From Dendrolimus kikuchii (lineage: Eukaryota; Arthropoda; Insecta; Lepidoptera; Lasiocampidae): DNA of 64,000 bases. The DNA is taken from the NCBI GenBank assembly GCA_019925095.2, contig CM034407.1:2086210-2150209 (forward strand), given 5' to 3'. A program made the translations under genes and the position numbers. Shown in pieces: positions 44,221 through 56,215 of the stretch (within the stretch, counting starts at the first letter, position 1; each line of letters starts with the position of its first letter). The notes beneath the pieces are model-generated. The model worked only from the letters and a program-made list of their open reading frames with translations, had not been told where the DNA came from and made no database searches.

Positions 44221-45246
44221 TAAATAATGTCAAGGTGGCGAAGTCCGTCAGTGAACTCCATAAACGTCTTGTTATTAACGTGTTTGAAAAGAAATGACTG
44301 CAACAAATCGGTCAGTAAAGAAAGAAATAAAGAAAAACTTTATTTGAATAAATAGCGACGTAATTACATTCCTTATACATTTTTATACACAAAGCATATT
44401 TTGAGAATGTGTACGCCGCATTTTCAGCAAACAAGGTTTGCACTCAGCATATTGCTGTGCCGGAATTATATCCGACACAACGCCGATTTTCAGTGCAAAC
44501 CTTCCTTTTGGCGTAAGACCAAAACGACCCAATTTTGTTAATTAAATAATAATTCATAAAACTAATTCTACTTACGTAATATTTAATTAGTAAAACAAAT
44601 AATGTTACCCCGTTGGATGAAGGTGTCACACTACTGGCGAGAGCCTATAGCTCCATCGCCGTGGGAGCTAGGCTCAAAATGGTAGTAGTTAGTTAGTTAG
44701 TTTACTTAAATCTCTGTACTTACAGTCAGAAACATATACCGTAATTTTAACATTTATTATTTTCGGTAGTGAAATTTCTTAATTATTGACTTGTCTGATT
44801 TACTTTTTCGTATACTACCGTATCCACTATCTATCAGGTGGGCCTGCCTTGCCTTCTTCAAGTAATAAAAAAAATTACTTCAAAAGTTTTCTTGAATTCC
44901 GAGGCGAAGTGCCAGACTCTTCGGTAAAAAACCCGAATCTGGCAACCCTGATCGTTGCCTGGAATTCCCTGCGGTTTTAATACCAAAGGGTGTATATTCA
45001 CTTACACATTGCAAGCAATAGTAGGTAATAAGTAAATGCTATATATAGGAGGTGTGGAACTTTTGGCGGTGGTCTGGATGTCTGTGATCGGCCGCAGTGA
45101 TCCGTTAATATTACTCATAACTAACGTAGTATAACTTAGCTTGGGGACTTGCTATTGGTTCGTTTGCTATTTTCTAGGAAAGTTTAAAAGTCTCTACAAA
45201 GCTAGGTACAATCTGGGCGAGCGAAGCGAACCCTACATTATCCCAC
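44221..45246. other. Non-coding interval with possible SINE fragments
   Basis: 44600-44705 (gatgaaggtgtcacactact ... tagttagttag) has a (TTAG)n-like end typical of a retroposon tail. 45060-45110 (ggtggtctggatgtctgtga) resembles 61930. No gene. Confidence 0.4.
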
Positions 45247-45538
45247 TATCATATCAGCCCATAAATGTCCCACTGCTGGGCTCGGGCCTCTCATTATAGG
45301 GTTAACAGACAGTATACCCGCCACGCTTGTCCAAAGCGGCTTGGCAGGTTTGACACATTGGTTATCTCGATGTGCGGTTGTATCACGATATTTTCCTTCA
45401 TCGTTGTTAGCACGTGGTAATTGTAACAATATGCACATTAGATCAGAAATTTGATTAAGTGGTGCATGCCTTCCAGCCAGGATCGAACCCGCACCCTTTG
45501 AGTAAGGGACGCGTGCGCTAGCCATTACGCTACCACAA
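45247..45538 (-). mobile_element. tRNA-derived SINE family B
   Basis: Complete on the minus strand: tgtggtagcgtaatggctag, gtgcgggttcgatcctggc, tail cccagcagtgggacatttat. Confidence 0.8.
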
Positions 45539-45792
45539 CACTATCCCATAATCTATGCATTTTTTTTGGTACACTTTACTGAGAAACTATTATACTTTCA
45601 GGTTCGGCCTTTGACATAGTAATTTCAATTTATTTCTAGATGTATTATCTATCACAAAAATATTATTTTATACACATTAAAAAAAAAAATGTTTGCTGTC
45701 CCCCTCTCACTTGGTACTAGAAATGGAGACACGCTAGATGTAATAACTCAAACTACCTCATATTTATTAATTGTACTTAAAGCGCAGACTTA

Positions 45793-45999
45793 GGGCCGCT
45801 TGCATAAGGTTGCTTAAATTTATTTAAGAAAGACATAACGTATTTAACACCCTTAAATACAATTAGCGTCTTGCACAACGTAAAATTTGCCGCTAAATAT
45901 GTTTAAAGAACTGTCAATACGTTCGGTGTAAAACGTATTTAGGCAGTTTAATATGATTAACTAATTTTTATTTAAAGGCGATCGTTATGCAAGCGGCCC
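45793..45999. mobile_element. PIF/Harbinger-type MITE, complete
   Basis: Perfect 15-bp TIRs gggccgcttgcataa (45793-45807) and its complement (45985-45999) are flanked on both sides by tta, the TWA-type 3-bp duplication of PIF/Harbinger. The 207-bp interior is AT-rich and non-coding. Partial relatives are at 42798-42920 and 5440-5521. Confidence 0.82.
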
Positions 46000-46330
46000 T
46001 TAGTATCTTCCTCAAACTCTTTCAGCTTTTAAGATGTAGTAGATATTATAAATATTATGTATATTTTTGTTTGAAGAAAAACTTTACTAAATACTTAAAA
46101 ATAAATTTAATTTAATTTAATTTATTTAATTAATGTATTTATTTACTTCTCATAAAAAGAAAAACAAATTTAAAGAGTACAAAAATTTGATAAACTTAAT
46201 TAAATGGAAAGGACAGGAGCCCAAACTAGGTAAACACTGTATGATGGTACTCCTGGCCCTCGCCTCCCATTAAGCACTATTTCAATAATAACCGCCAACA
46301 AAGAGCACTACAATGAAAGAAAAAAAAACA
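46000..46330. other. Non-coding AT-rich interval
   Basis: Low-complexity (taattt/tttaat) near 46080-46140. No gene. Confidence 0.5.
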
Positions 46331-46740
46331 TAATAATAATGTCTTTATGGCATTTTTTGGGGCCCATGCAGGGAGTGGCGAGTCACCGTCTGCCCATTTT
46401 TCCATGTTCCCTGAACATTGCGACGGGCAGACGCCATAGTCTCCATATTCCCAGATCCCTAGTACCATTAGCAGTTTACCACAATAGCCCGGTACTTTTT
46501 GTCCTCATCTCCCACAATAGTCCTACACTGGCCGGGGCTTGTCCTTGGGTACATTACTATATTGTGTGGATAGGGATAATCGCCGGTCAGTGTCACGCCA
46601 CATTTACATTAAATTTGTCAAGGGGTCTCTACGTGTTGGCCTTCTCATGGCCCCACGCAAGCCCCCCAAAAGTCCGGGCCATTTTTATGGCCCGTGGTCT
46701 TGAAAGACATACAGTATTATAATAATAAAATAAAATAAAA
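46331..46740. repeat. Possible LINE 3' UTR
   Basis: GC-richer, cytosine-rich sequence ending in an A/T tail (attataataataaaataaaa). The plus frame open for 127 codons has no domain. Placement next to the LINE fragment at 46865 suggests a retroelement UTR, but orientation is unclear. Confidence 0.35.
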
Positions 46741-46861
46741 ATAGAGAGATGTGTGTGTGTGTGTAATAATGGTTACAAGTGTGTTTGGGTGTAGGAATAT
46801 CAATGTTTGTAATGTGTGAGTGTTAGTAAAACTAAATAAATATACAGTATGTAGCAAATCG

Positions 46862-47166
46862 CTGCCAGAGGGAAGCGTGCCCAGAAGGCTGGCTGCGTTG
46901 CCACGCTGTATGGCAATGCTGATTCGCTGCGCGAAATACGAACCAGCCTTCTTATCACGGGTGGCATCAAAGAGTTTCTTACAAATTTCTTTGAAGAAAC
47001 CCTTTGCCGATGGACCTCACGTACCTAAAGTTTCAACTCCAAACGGCACAAATATGTAACCCCTTCCTAGGGTTCCATATTTGCGCCGTTTGAGATCTTC
47101 AGCTGTTGAAGCAGCGTTGCTAGCCCCTAACTTAGTTACTGGAAGATGTAATGGCGCCAGAGTGTC
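46862..47166 (-). pseudogene. LINE RT C-terminal fragment
   Basis: Minus strand reads VDTLAPLHLPVTKLGASNAA, then YGTLGRGYIFVPFGVETLGT and, after a Trp-to-stop change, GPSAKGFFKEICKKLFDATR, QRISIAIQRGNAASLLGTLP. The FVPFGVETLG-x-WG...QRIS-x-AIQRGNAAS-x-LGT series is a well-known end of insect LINE reverse-transcriptase ORFs. A family A SINE abuts it at 47181. Confidence 0.75.
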
Positions 47167-47180
47167 AACGCATTTTTTTT

Positions 47181-47406
47181 TTATTACAGGAGATCAGCAG
47201 ACAGGCAGACGGCCCACTTGATGGAAAGCGGTTACTATCGCCTATGGACATTTGCAGCATCAAAAGTGCTACAAATGCGCTGCTGCTCTCTTAAGGGAAA
47301 CTGGAACCTGGTCACTAATGCCGGAACACAACTCAAGGTTGCTATGGCGACATACTTTAGACCAGGGGTGGTAGCCATCCAGTCGGGCAAATGCCCTACC
47401 ACTTGG
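47181..47406 (-). mobile_element. SINE-like family A, short form
   Basis: T-run tail 47173-47184; ends at ctaccacttggc, the short-form boundary. Confidence 0.78.
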
Positions 47407-47582
47407 CAAAACGCATATCGCGTCCCACATTATTGTTTGAATAAATATATTTAAAAATAAAGCACTGTAACGACTAAAACCTTTTTAGTCGTCATTTATA
47501 ATTAAGAAACGTAATTAATTTAAATTCAATTAGAAGAACGCCTCCCAAAACAATCGATATCAGAATTTAAAAAAAAATATGT

Positions 47583-48455
47583 TAAAAAAAACCCCCCGAT
47601 TTTGAAACATTCTTCAGTGGTGCTCCGCTCCTATTTGTCTTAGTGTGATGATATATATAGCCTTCCGCGATAAATGGGTTATCTAATACTGAAATAATTT
47701 TTGCAATCAGACCAGTAGTTCCTGAGATTAGCGCGTTCAAACAAACAAACTCTTCAGCTTTATATATTACCTATATACATACATAAATTTACACCAGTTC
47801 CCTTGCGGGATAGGCACGAACAACAAAGCGCCATTCAGGGTTATTCTTACACACCTCACTTGCTTCTTTGACATTCATATCTCTTGTCATGTACGCTCGT
47901 CTGTTCTTAAGGCTCCTCACATCACCTTCTGCTAGTACACGATCAATTTGATCATGGAAGGTGTGTCGTGGCCTTCCACGACTTCTGCATCCATCCACTT
48001 TTGCATTGTATATCTGTTTAGTCATTCTTTATCATGCATTCTTTCTACATGCCCGAACCGCCGGAGCATTCCTTTCCTTACCTTCACCCCGACACTCTCT
48101 TTCAGACCAACTCTCTTTCTTACTTCGGTATTACGAACGCGGTCCGCGAGCGTCACTCCGCAGATTTTGCACAGTGCTCGCATCTCGACCGCGTTTACTT
48201 TACTTTCATGCTCTCTCTTCCATACCCAATTCTCGCTTCTATACGTGAGCGTAGGTACCAGCACCGCGTTGTGTATGGCAAGCTGGGCCTTCTGGCTGAG
48301 GTTCTTAGCGCCTAGAAGTTTACCTAAACCTCCATTCACACTATTCCCCAAATTCACTCTTCTTTCTATATCAGCGGTGTACCTTCCATCCCTGCTAAAA
48401 GCACATCCAAGATATACAAACTCACTCTTTATGTATTAGTATAAGATATTATCTG
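47583..48455 (-). mobile_element. Helitron (TCTTATAC family) split by an RTE insertion
   Basis: 47588-47768 carries the 3' part (ccccccgattttgaaacatt ... cttcagctttatatatta) and 48437-48452 the 5' terminus (tattagtataagat). They rejoin into the standard sequence if the RTE copy h is removed. Confidence 0.7.
47772..48432 (-). pseudogene. RTE LINE 3' ORF fragment (copy h)
   Basis: Two minus-strand frames (48357-48022 and 48025-47789) together cover NSVNGGLGKLLGAKNLSQKA to the C-terminus; a one-base deletion at about 48030 (MHDKE/stop) separates them. 5'-truncated at FVYLGCAF. It lies inside the Helitron, with tttatatatta / tttatgtatta as near-identical flanks. Confidence 0.85.
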
Positions 48456-49002
48456 AACCAGTCTCTTTATTGAAGATCCCGGTCAGCTCGATTACCGCTA
48501 GCCGCTACATGGTTACAGTACTTACATCATTTACTTTGAAATTCTCTTATTGAGTACCATGCTTCGCTGATACAAGTCGTAGTATTAATTAGGTATTTAT
48601 GATACCAAATACTGCTGATGAAGCCTGCGAGACGTAAACTAATTACCACGTCGATAATCAAACTAATTTGATAACTAATACCTTCCAAATTCGGATTATA
48701 ATTTGTATTGGTTAATTAAATCAGTAACAACTCACGTTGTTTACAAACATTGGATTAAACTGTATTCCAAGTCAGAACTTACGATATTTGAGTTGGTTAT
48801 TTCTCCAATTACCTCCTGGCGATAGTGTATTTAAGGTAAGATAACAAGTTGAAAACTTTAAATCAACCTTCATTGACAGGCATCTCAAAGTCAATAAGAT
48901 AATAAAAATTTTGGGACTCAGAAATCTTAATCTATACATGAGCAATGTCTTAATCAATCATATATATTATATATGATTATGTGTGTGAATCGAAAGAATA
49001 AT
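48456..49002. other. Non-coding interval
   Basis: No exon or repeat recognised; ends in TA-rich sequence at the next LTR. Confidence 0.45.
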
Positions 49003-49471
49003 ATTGTTACTTGTTACAGGACTCGAATTAAAATGCCGTTGGAATTACTATAGCATTTATTAGAACTATACAAACACGTATAACACAGGTACAAATATAA
49101 CTGAACACAATCAGTCCAAACGTAATGCGCGATTCAATAACACGCGCAAAGTCCGTCACTAAATAGATTATCGAATATACACAAGCCTTGCCCTGATCGT
49201 GGTTCTCGCTCGACTCACTATCTCTCCATTAGGCCATTGCTTTATACTGCACCGATACAATATGGCTGCCAGCCCGCGTAGATCGAATTTCTTAGAATCA
49301 GTTCGACACACCTGGCTAAATGACTGCCATAAAACATTACAATACCCAATAGGCTGTTTTTATAATTACAAAATTTAAACACAAAGTAAACAAAAGAAGT
49401 GCAAATGCGGAAAGGTAATAAAGTGTGTGTTTTATGGTAGGGAGAGGTGCACCACTTTTGTCGGCGTGTAA
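49003..49471 (+). repeat. Solo LTR (TGTTAC...GTAACA family)
   Basis: TGTTACTTGTTACAGGACTC to GGCGTGTAACA, flanked by atat on both sides. Confidence 0.72.
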
Positions 49472-49697
49472 CAATATATTTAAGTAATGTATGTATTGAA
49501 ATGCTGCCATTCATTTCTGGAGCTTTTACTTTAGCGATTAACAATGATTTATTTACATACAAAAAAAGCTAGTACCGTGAAGAAATTTATAAATAATCTA
49601 ATACTATAAAAAGACAACGTAACTTATTTGTAGTGTATTCTACCTAGTCATAGTCCCTCAAGACTATAAGTAGAATACTGAGCCTAAGTGATATTAA

Positions 49698-49747
49698 CCG
49701 CTTTCCATCAGGTGAGCCATCTACCTGTCTGCTGAACTCATGCAATA
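49698..49747 (+). mobile_element. SINE-like family A, 3' end only
   Basis: aaccgctttccatcaggtga ... ctgctgaactcatgcaat matches the last 50 bp of family A. Confidence 0.7.
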
Positions 49748-49859
49748 TTAATACACAACGATAGGATACAATGCAAGGATAAATATAGAGTGAAGATAAA
49801 ACAAGACCATCATACTCCACTTTGGAGGTAAAGATATATCTTCTATTATTATATTATAT

Positions 49860-50672
49860 TGTTACGAGTTGCGCAGAATTCGAATTAAAATGCCGTTGGA
49901 ATTACTATAGAATTTATTAGAACTATACAAACTCGTATACCATAGGTACAAATATAACTAGACACTACTAGTACAAACAAAGTCCGTCACTATATCGCTC
50001 ATCGAATGTACTACACACGTCTTGCTTGTATCGTAATCGTCGCTTGACTGCCTCGCCCCTCCGTTCGGGAATTGTTTTATACTAAACTGTATAATACCGA
50101 CAAAGGACCGCGTTCACTGAGTTAATCCCCACACCTGGCAACCTTCGACTCAATGCAATCAATAACAACAAGGATTAGTTCGACACTTTTATCCGTGCAG
50201 GAACGGAGAAAGAATACAATTTCCTGCGGCCGGGCGGCCTGTCGTAAGAGGCGACAAAACAACCCACAGCCAGGTGGTAGGACATTTGCCCGACTGGATG
50301 GCTACCACTCCTGGTCTAGAGTATGCCGCCATAACAACCTTGTGTTGTGTTTCGGCATTAGTGACCAGGTTCCAGTCTCCTTTAAGAGAGCAGCAGCGCA
50401 TTTGTAGCTCCTTTGGTGTTGCAAATGTCCATAGGCGATGGTAACCGCTTTCCATCAAGTGGGCCATTTGCCTGTCTGCTGATCTCCTGCAATAAAAAAA
50501 AAAAAAAAAAAATACTAATGACGGCCATAAAACAAGTACGATAACAATAGGATGTTTTTGTTAATTACAAATTCTAAACACGAAGTGAACAAAACAACTC
50601 CGAATGCAGGAAAGGGAATAAACTGCGTTTTACGACAGGCAGATGTGCGCATTCCTTTGACGGCATGTAACA
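49860..50672 (+). repeat. Solo LTR interrupted by SINE A
   Basis: TGTTACGAGTTGCGCAGAATTC to GGCATGTAACA with atat flanks. The full-length SINE at 50190-50512 accounts for the extra length. Confidence 0.75.
50190..50512 (+). mobile_element. SINE-like family A, full length
   Basis: Complete, atccgtgcagg to a long poly-A (50495-50511), nested in the solo LTR. Confidence 0.82.
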
Positions 50673-51878
50673 ATATTATATTATATAGTTAGAATCTATA
50701 GAAATTTGGAGAACAGAATACACCACTATGTAGATAAAGATACATCTACATTTACTCCGTGAGACGCGTAACATAACAGGGAAGATCTAACATCGAAACA
50801 TAGATAATTAATTTTTAGACTCTAGTGTTGCCACACCAAACAAAAAATACAGTGTCGAGTAAAGGCGCCACGTCATAAAAGTGAATTAACTAAAGAGACT
50901 GATTCCAACAATCGCTATTACAAAACATTTCACCATGTCTTGTTTTCGAAACGCATTGGCTGATTTTGATAAAATAAACACAAATGACCTTCCGTATGAG
51001 ATACCTCATTGAAATTCGATTGCCATTTTAATCTTAGCAAAAATCATTACAATATTTATATCAGAGTATGTAATTAAAGCTTGCTAAAAGAGCCCTTTTT
51101 GATTATCAATTGAAAGGGTTTAATATCAGTGCTTAAAAAAGAAAATCGCTCAAGTGCGGTCTACGATATTATAATCTAAATGTTGCCTGCGGCAAAAATA
51201 ACATAGTTTATGGCGAATGTTTAAAAGGTGATGATTAAATATTCAGTATCAATTTCAAACATCATCATAATAGCCGAAAATCGGTCGGCAAAGCTATTAT
51301 CATACAATAAAAGGGGATACTTGTTTATAAACCGCAATTGTTCAGAGCTTGTACTGAATGCCTATATATATAATTAACTATAGATAATAATTCTCGCAGA
51401 ATAATAAATCACCCTAGAGCGTTATTACGACATGTGCATCGGATCAAAACCGAAGTGAAAATGTGTATCCGACCAAAGTCGTAGTCAGACTGTCTCGACT
51501 TTTATATTCGAGCGATGACGGCGCAAGCTGAGTGTAGTGATTTTCGAAAATGAAACACTGAGTTCTAGACAATAACTGACTTTAATAGGTACTAACGATA
51601 TAATAATTGAAACTACCCACAACATCGGCACTTCGAAACAAATTGGACAGGTGGCGGTAAACGCTAGGGGATGTTGGGTTGAAAATCAGCAGAACCAAAA
51701 CCTGTTTTGCGATTTCCGCGGGACCTCTAGTGCTGTGTATAGAATAGAATGTTAAACTGCAAGATTCAGAGAATTTGAAACTGAAAACGCCTGTCAACAG
51801 AACAAGTTTTTGCACTACCACTAAATATCAAGCAGACACGATCATTACCTTCTTTGAACAGATTATTTAAAGATTACT
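50673..51878. other. Unassigned interval, no repeat recognised
   Basis: The longest stretch of apparently unique DNA in this half of the window. No ORF with a recognisable domain; regulatory content cannot be judged from sequence alone. Confidence 0.45.
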
Positions 51879-51880
51879 AC

Positions 51881-52203
51881 CTTTTTTTTTTTTTTTTATT
51901 GCAGGAGCTCAGCAGACAGGCAGACAGCCCACTTGATGGAAAGCGGTTACCATCGCCTATAGGCATTTGCAACACCAAAGGTGCCACAAATGCGCTGCTG
52001 CTCTCTTAAGGGAGACTGGAACCTGGTCACTAATGCCGGAACACAAATCAAGGTTGTTATGGCGACATACTTTAGACCAGGGGTGGTAGCCATCCAGTTG
52101 GGCAAATGTCCTACCACCTGGCTGTGGGTTGTTTTGTCGCCTCTTACGACAGGCCGCCCGGCCGCAGGAAATTGTATTCTTTCTCCGTTCCTGCACGGAT
52201 AAA
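51881..52203 (-). mobile_element. SINE-like family A, full length
   Basis: Complete, with a 16-base T-run tail (51881-51897). Confidence 0.82.
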
Positions 52204-52367
52204 GCTTTTATTATTTACTTTTGTATATATATACACACATATATACAATGTGTATTGTAGTAGGTAAATAATTATGTATTATTGTTTATAATAATTTATT
52301 CATCTAATGTATTACTGTTTATTAATGAATGAACTAAATTATTGTACTAGTGCTAGTTTAGCAACTA

Positions 52368-52525
52368 CCGACTTTTGTCGTCCTTCTTATACTTCAAAGG
52401 TTGTCTGGAAGACATCGCCATGGACGATAAGACCGCCCATTGTACTTGTATATTAATGTTCTTGATTGTATGTAGCATTTTTGTACAATAGAATATATTC
52501 TATTTTATTCTATTCTACAATAAAT
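52368..52525 (+). repeat. LINE tail, (TATC)-type family
   Basis: gttgtctggaagacatcgcc ... ataagaccgcccattgtact matches 60330-60400; the end is an AT-rich attctattctacaataaatg. Confidence 0.5.
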
Positions 52526-52583
52526 GAGATCTTATGTATTAGAGAAAGTCATGTTATTACCCATAAGAAAATACTCATCATAC

Positions 52584-53111
52584 TGTTACCGAGTTAGCGG
52601 GACTCTTATTAAAATGCCGTTATAATTATTATACAGTTTATTAAAACTATACAAACACGTATAACACAGGTACAAATATAACCGAACACAACAAATCTCC
52701 AAACGTAATGCAGGAGGTCGTAATTCATTAAAACGCGCAAAGTCCGTCACTATTAGATTCCCGAATGTACACACGTCACGCCTGGATCGTAGTTGTAGCT
52801 CAACCGACCCCTCTCTCAATCAGGCCGTCGTTTTATGCTTCACAAATGCAAATGTGCCCGCCCGGCAACGTTGACATAATTTCCTAGAATTAGCTTGTAC
52901 TTATAATCCGTAACACATGGCTAATGATGCTCCTGAGCGAGTACAATAGAACAGCCTATTCCACAATAACTAGAAATGTATGCCAATAAATAAGTGAACA
53001 AAAGAAGACGATCATAAAAGGATTACAATTAGTTCAAATGCCGACAGGTAATAAAATATGCCTTTACAGATCTGTACGTGGAATTTGTCTTTGTCGGAGC
53101 CTAAGTTGTAA
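52584..53111 (+). repeat. Solo LTR with distinctive target duplication
   Basis: TGTTACCGAGTTAGCGGGAC to CCTAAGTTGTAATA, flanked by atac on both sides, so the 4-bp duplication here is not the palindromic atat and confirms a real target duplication. Confidence 0.78.
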
Positions 53112-53529
53112 TAATACTATTTAAGGAACTATTTACAATAAACCTCCAAGGCTTAATTGCAGAAAACACGTTGCCTCTATAGTAAAACATTGTGGTCTTA
53201 ACGAAACAGGACCTATTTGTAAAATATCAAATGACGTCCAGTACTTTCGAACCGAGTATAAAGAAGGACAACTTTTCTAGATGAAAACAATTTAGCAACT
53301 TAAAGGTTTCAGTTACAAAGTTGAGACGTAAGAATACTTTCAAAGTATGTCGAAGTTGCTATTTAAATTAAGTAAGCTACCTGCTTGATAAGTTATAACA
53401 AATCACGTTCAGCTAAATAATATTCTTTAAAGTCTCCATATTTACTAATAGATAATTACGAAAGTAACTCTGTTTGCTTGTCTATTACGCTTTCACAGAA
53501 AAACCACGATGTCAATTTTGTTGAAACCT
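53112..53529. other. Non-coding interval
   Basis: No recognised element. Confidence 0.45.
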
Positions 53530-53741
53530 ATACTAATATACAAAGCTGAAGAGTTTGTTTGTTTGTTTGAACGCGCTAATCTCAGGAACTACTAGCCTGA
53601 TTTCAAAAATTCTTTCAGTTTTAGATAGCCAATTTATCGAGGAAGGCTATAGGCTATATATCATCACGCTAAGACCAATAGGAGCGGAGCACCAATGAAG
53701 ATCGTTTCAAAATCGGGGGGTTTTGAAAAGCACACAGCTAG
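53530..53741 (+). mobile_element. Helitron (TCTTATAC family)
   Basis: Begins tatactaatatacaaagctg and ends gcacacagCTAG followed by T. Confidence 0.62.
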
Positions 53742-53791
53742 TTAGATATATAATTAGCCTCTTTGAAGCAAAAGGGCGAATTTATATTAAG

Positions 53792-54484
53792 CTAGCTGCG
53801 CCCGCGGTTTCACCCGCGTGGTGATGGAAAATCGTTATATTTTGGATAATTCACACTATATCTTATTGCCAGGTGGTAGGGTATTTGCTCGACTGGATGG
53901 CTACCACCCCTGGTCTAAAGTATGTTGCCATAACAACCTTGAGTTGTGTTCCGGCATTAATGACCAGGTTCCAGTTTCCCTTAAGAGAGCAGCAGCGTAT
54001 TTGTAGCAACTTTGATGTTGCAAATGTTCATAGGCGATGGTAACCGCTTTCCATCCAGTGGGCCGTCTGCCTGTCTACTGATCTCCTGCAATAAAAAAAA
54101 AAATCTTTATAAATTATAGCCTGTGTGTTATTCTGATGTGTGAGCTATATTACTGTAAAGTTTCATCAAAATCCATTCAGGAGTTTTTACGTGAAAGAGT
54201 AACAAACATACATCCATACATCTATACATTCATTCTTACAAAGTTTCGCGTTTATAATATTTATAGAGATATTTTAATGTGGAAAGATTTGTGTTTTTGT
54301 ATGTTTTTAACGAATAAACTCAAAAACTACTATACCGATTTAAAAAATTAAAACATAGCTTATGTTATTGTAAAGTTTCATCAAAATCCATTCAGTTGTT
54401 TTTGCGTGAGAGAGTAACAAACATACATAATACATACATCCATACATTCTTACAAAATTTCGCGTTTATAATGTTAGTAGGATT
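53792..54484 (-). mobile_element. Helitron (third family) with SINE insertion and duplicated 5' half
   Basis: CTAG at 53792-53795 with hairpin cgcgggtgaaaccgcggg on the minus strand; the 5' terminus is TCCTACTAACATTATAAACG at 54464-54484. The 5' half (gtaaagtttcatcaaaatcc ... gcgtttataat) occurs twice. SINE A lies at 53867-54103. Confidence 0.7.
53867..54103 (+). mobile_element. SINE-like family A, short form
   Basis: Starts gccaggtggtagggtattt, ends with poly-A (54090-54103); nested in the Helitron. The undisturbed site is visible at 42085-42105. Confidence 0.8.
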
Positions 54485-54968
54485 GCATATCATATAATAG
54501 TAGGGGAGCCAAGCGGGGATTTTGGGATTTACTCAAGCGTGGCAGAATAACATAAGGTGGGAAACCTTGGATTAGTATATTATGTACTCCCACCGTACAT
54601 GAACTCTTCATATAGGGTCGCGCATTTTGGGCAGCCGATCAGAATAGTAAGAAAATCGTTAAAAAAACTCAAGCGCGTCAGATAAAGACAAGGTGAGTTA
54701 ATTACACGCAGAAAAGTCTACATTTCAATCATCTGACAATTTGCGCGTGACAAAGAGAGCGAGAGTCACAAAGTTGCAAAAAAGGCCCGTGGACATTGTC
54801 GAGCGGGGTCAAAATTTTATTTTATTTTAAAGGAAATCATTCAAGGATCACGGGAATAATATAATCTGCCGATTTCCGCAAGCCGAAGTAGTTAAAATCA
54901 TTAATAGTGTGGTGCGCAACAATTAAACAATAAATTATAACACCACACAAAGTCACAAACACATAACT
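54485..54968. other. Non-coding interval
   Basis: No exon recognised. Confidence 0.45.
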
Positions 54969-55396
54969 AACAATAAAACTTATACATACTCAAACCTACG
55001 CGCACTACCATCGCATTGCATTACACGCACACGTCACAAACAAACCAAGACACACAAAGAGCCTAAAAATTAATAACCCAGGCACAGAAAAGAAAATAAC
55101 AACACACATGGCACTAGATAGGACTATATATAAGTATAGATATAAGGCCAACACTGCACATGCACTTCCTCACAACACCAGCATGTAACAGATACACTCT
55201 ACATTAGTATATGTTTAGTATTAAAATTAGAATAAATTAATATAATAAGTTATTCTTAAGGTACACCAAAACAGAAAAATTACTAATTTAATGTCACACA
55301 CAGTAACAAAAATAAACAATAAGCGTGTATGGAGTCTCAAATTTTTCATAGAAATTAAGTAGTAAAAAAGGGTACGGAACTCGAGTCCGTAGAGAC
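54969..55396 (+). repeat. Dispersed repeat R3, copy 3
   Basis: Over ~430 bp almost identical to 6071-6502, differing by a handful of substitutions and small indels. Confidence 0.8.
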
Positions 55397-55426
55397 TTTA
55401 ATAATAATAATTTAAAAAAAAATCGT

Positions 55427-55855
55427 GTGGTGCGTGCAGCTGCTGAGAACTATGTATTTTCCATAACAAACGTGGTTGGAAAATTGGAGCTGACTTGGTT
55501 CGTTGCTAATCAACTACCAGAAGTGTATGAAGATGTTGTCATAACACCTGATATTTTAGGAGATACTCCAGATTCAGGTATGTTTTCTTTACAATACTAT
55601 AATATCATGAAATAAATAAAATATTGTTAAGTATCATAACCATTTCTTGTTGCAGATACGCAAGATGTAGATGACAAGGACCAAATCGAACCGGACTTCT
55701 ATTATGAAGATGATTTCACTGATGATGAAAATCAAAATAAAAAATTCGACATTTTTTTTATTACACCATCTTCTGAATATATATATTATTGCCTTATAGC
55801 AATAGATAACTCATTCCAGAGACGCCCAGCCTGGACGGTGAAAGAGTTATTATAA
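55427..55855 (+). CDS. Possible two-exon reading frame of unknown function
   Basis: An open frame (RAAAENYVFSITNVVGKLEL, then WFVANQLPEVYEDVVITPDI) ends at gattcag|gtatgt. A 3' splice site ttcttgttgcag|atacgc at 55642-55655 allows an in-frame join through a shared Asp codon. Exon 2 then encodes an acidic segment (DTQDVDDKDQIEPDFYYEDD) and stops at 55853-55855 (ELL-stop). A possible acceptor (gtgcgtgcag) at 55427-55436 suggests it was an internal exon of something longer. I recognise no domain. It lies between repeat R3 and a Helitron, so it may be the last exons of a gene, a retained transposon gene or a relic. Confidence 0.45.
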
Positions 55856-55879
55856 AAACAGGACGTGTATTTATTCTGT

Positions 55880-56088
55880 TTCACGCGCGGTTTCACCCGC
55901 GCTCTGTCCCGCTCCCGCAGTATACAGCGTCATGTTATATAGCCTTTGACACTCCCTGTTAACGTAGCTTTCAAACAGTAAAAGAATTTTTTAAATCGGT
56001 TTAGTAGATCCAGAGATTACCCCCTAGAACTTCACAAACTTACAAACTTTACCTCTTTATAATATTAAAGTATATATAGGTAGATTTA
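55880..56088 (-). mobile_element. Helitron (fourth family, as at 30584)
   Basis: gcggtttcacccgcgctctg ... cctctttataatattaaagt parallels 30600-30780; the CTAG end is lost. Confidence 0.6.
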
Positions 56089-56215
56089 GTGGAGGCGCGC
56101 TCATTTGTAACACTGAATGTACTACCAATATGCTGCCGCTCTCTAAAGGGAGACTGGAACCTGGCCACTAATTCTGAAATACAACTCAAAGATGTTATGG
56201 CGGCATACTCTAGAC

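Noticed and set aside
46339..46722. 127-codon plus-strand ORF as a gene
   Set aside because: No domain, no splice context, and it lies in LINE-like 3' sequence.
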